Source of the DNA: Lepidurus packardi
Lineage: Eukaryota > Arthropoda > Branchiopoda > Notostraca > Triopsidae
Assembly: GCA_023053545.1 (NCBI GenBank)
Contig: JAKZAN010000005.1
Span: 7,688,001 to 7,752,000, forward strand
Direction: 5' to 3'
Length of the DNA stretch: 64,000 bases
Below are positions 63,707 to 64,000 of this stretch, piece by piece (positions within the stretch are counted from its first letter, which is position 1; each line of letters starts with the position of its first letter). Below the pieces are notes generated by a model that had not been told where the DNA came from, ran no database searches, and was given only the letters and a program-made list of their open reading frames with translations. The position numbers and the translations under genes are program-made.

Positions 63707-63907
63707 ATGGCCGATTTCACCATTCTTTCCAACAAACTCCTCCCTTTGCCTAAAAAATTTTCACGACTTGTGGACTTGGGTGGAACTGTTGCCGTGACAG
63801 GCGTCATCCTCGGTACCACCGTTTGTGGTGTTATTTCTGCTGGCGTTTCACGATCCTCCGCTACCACCGCACCGTCGTTATCAATCAATTTGTTTCCATC
63901 TAGGTAG
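63707..63907 (+). CDS. Small single-pass membrane protein candidate
   Basis: A 66-codon frame from the ATG at 63707. It starts MADFTILSNKLLPLPKKF and holds a hydrophobic segment of about 22 residues (VAVTGVILGTTVCGVISAGV). It ends Ser/Thr-rich. A good donor (ATCTAG|GTAGTAAG) overlaps the stop, so it may be a first exon reading beyond the window. The size and one membrane helix suggest a small mitochondrial or ER membrane protein, but no family is recognised. Confidence 0.3.
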   Translation: MADFTILSNKLLPLPKKFSRLVDLGGTVAVTGVILGTTVCGVISAGVSRSSATTAPSLSINLFPSR

Positions 63908-64000
63908 TAAGAGAAGAAACCGAATTTTTTATTCAGCGTTCTTATCTTCAGAAATATACAAGGTTTGTAATAATTCCGTAAAAGTAAAAAATAATTTAAA

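Overview
The window is nuclear DNA of an animal, most likely an arthropod. Genes are split by many short GT-AG introns (often 55-130 bp) and are typical metazoan housekeeping genes. Arthropod-leaning signs are a mag-like Ty3/Gypsy retrotransposon, degenerate CCTAA-type repeats, and a secreted glycine-rich protein with a DM4/12-like cysteine domain. The exact lineage cannot be fixed from sequence alone; a crustacean or chelicerate is a guess.

Layout, left to right. The 5' end of an unidentified minus-strand gene (1-221) lies head to head with GNL1 (930-3125, +). A gene-poor stretch of about 7.5 kb follows, with a three-copy tandem repeat near 7.6-8.4 kb. Next come a TATA-driven secreted glycine-rich protein gene (10667-12084, +), a MAP4K3/happyhour kinase gene (13028-20023, -) and a long SEC16 gene (20661-31587, -), two introns of which hold decayed pogo/Tigger-type DNA transposons. 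SEC22 (32161-32981, +) is head to head with SEC16. It is followed by DNA polymerase alpha subunit B (33189-37963, -), a neugrin-like gene (38200-39604, -), a cysteine-sulfinate/glutamate decarboxylase-like gene (41250-43605, +) and Ku70 (43853-46338, -). A foldback palindrome of about 640 bp separates Ku70 from glycerol kinase (47858-49961, +). The proteasome ATPase Rpt2/PSMC1 (50399-51945, -) comes next.

The last 11 kb is the unusual part. Three near-identical copies of a mag-like LTR retrotransposon lie head to tail (53074-62829). Copy 1 has an intact gag-pol ORF, copy 2 is cut before RNase H, and copy 3 has no LTR and is cut before integrase. The array interrupts an exon of a PHD-finger-like host gene, and a perfect 255-bp copy of the host sequence flanks it on both sides. 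The right-hand copy reads on as an uninterrupted, empty-site exon. This is either a real rearrangement or an allele-merging assembly join, and it is the main thing to check.

Functionally, SEC16 organises COPII budding at ER exit sites and SEC22 is a SNARE that rides those vesicles, so their shared upstream region is the one plausible regulatory pairing. The other genes (ribosome-linked GTPase, kinase, replication, repair, proteasome, metabolism) look like an ordinary gene-dense neighbourhood. I found no convincing new multi-gene system. The novelty lies in the repeat architectures and in the secreted-protein gene. Exon boundaries were derived by eye from reading frame, splice consensus and family conservation.
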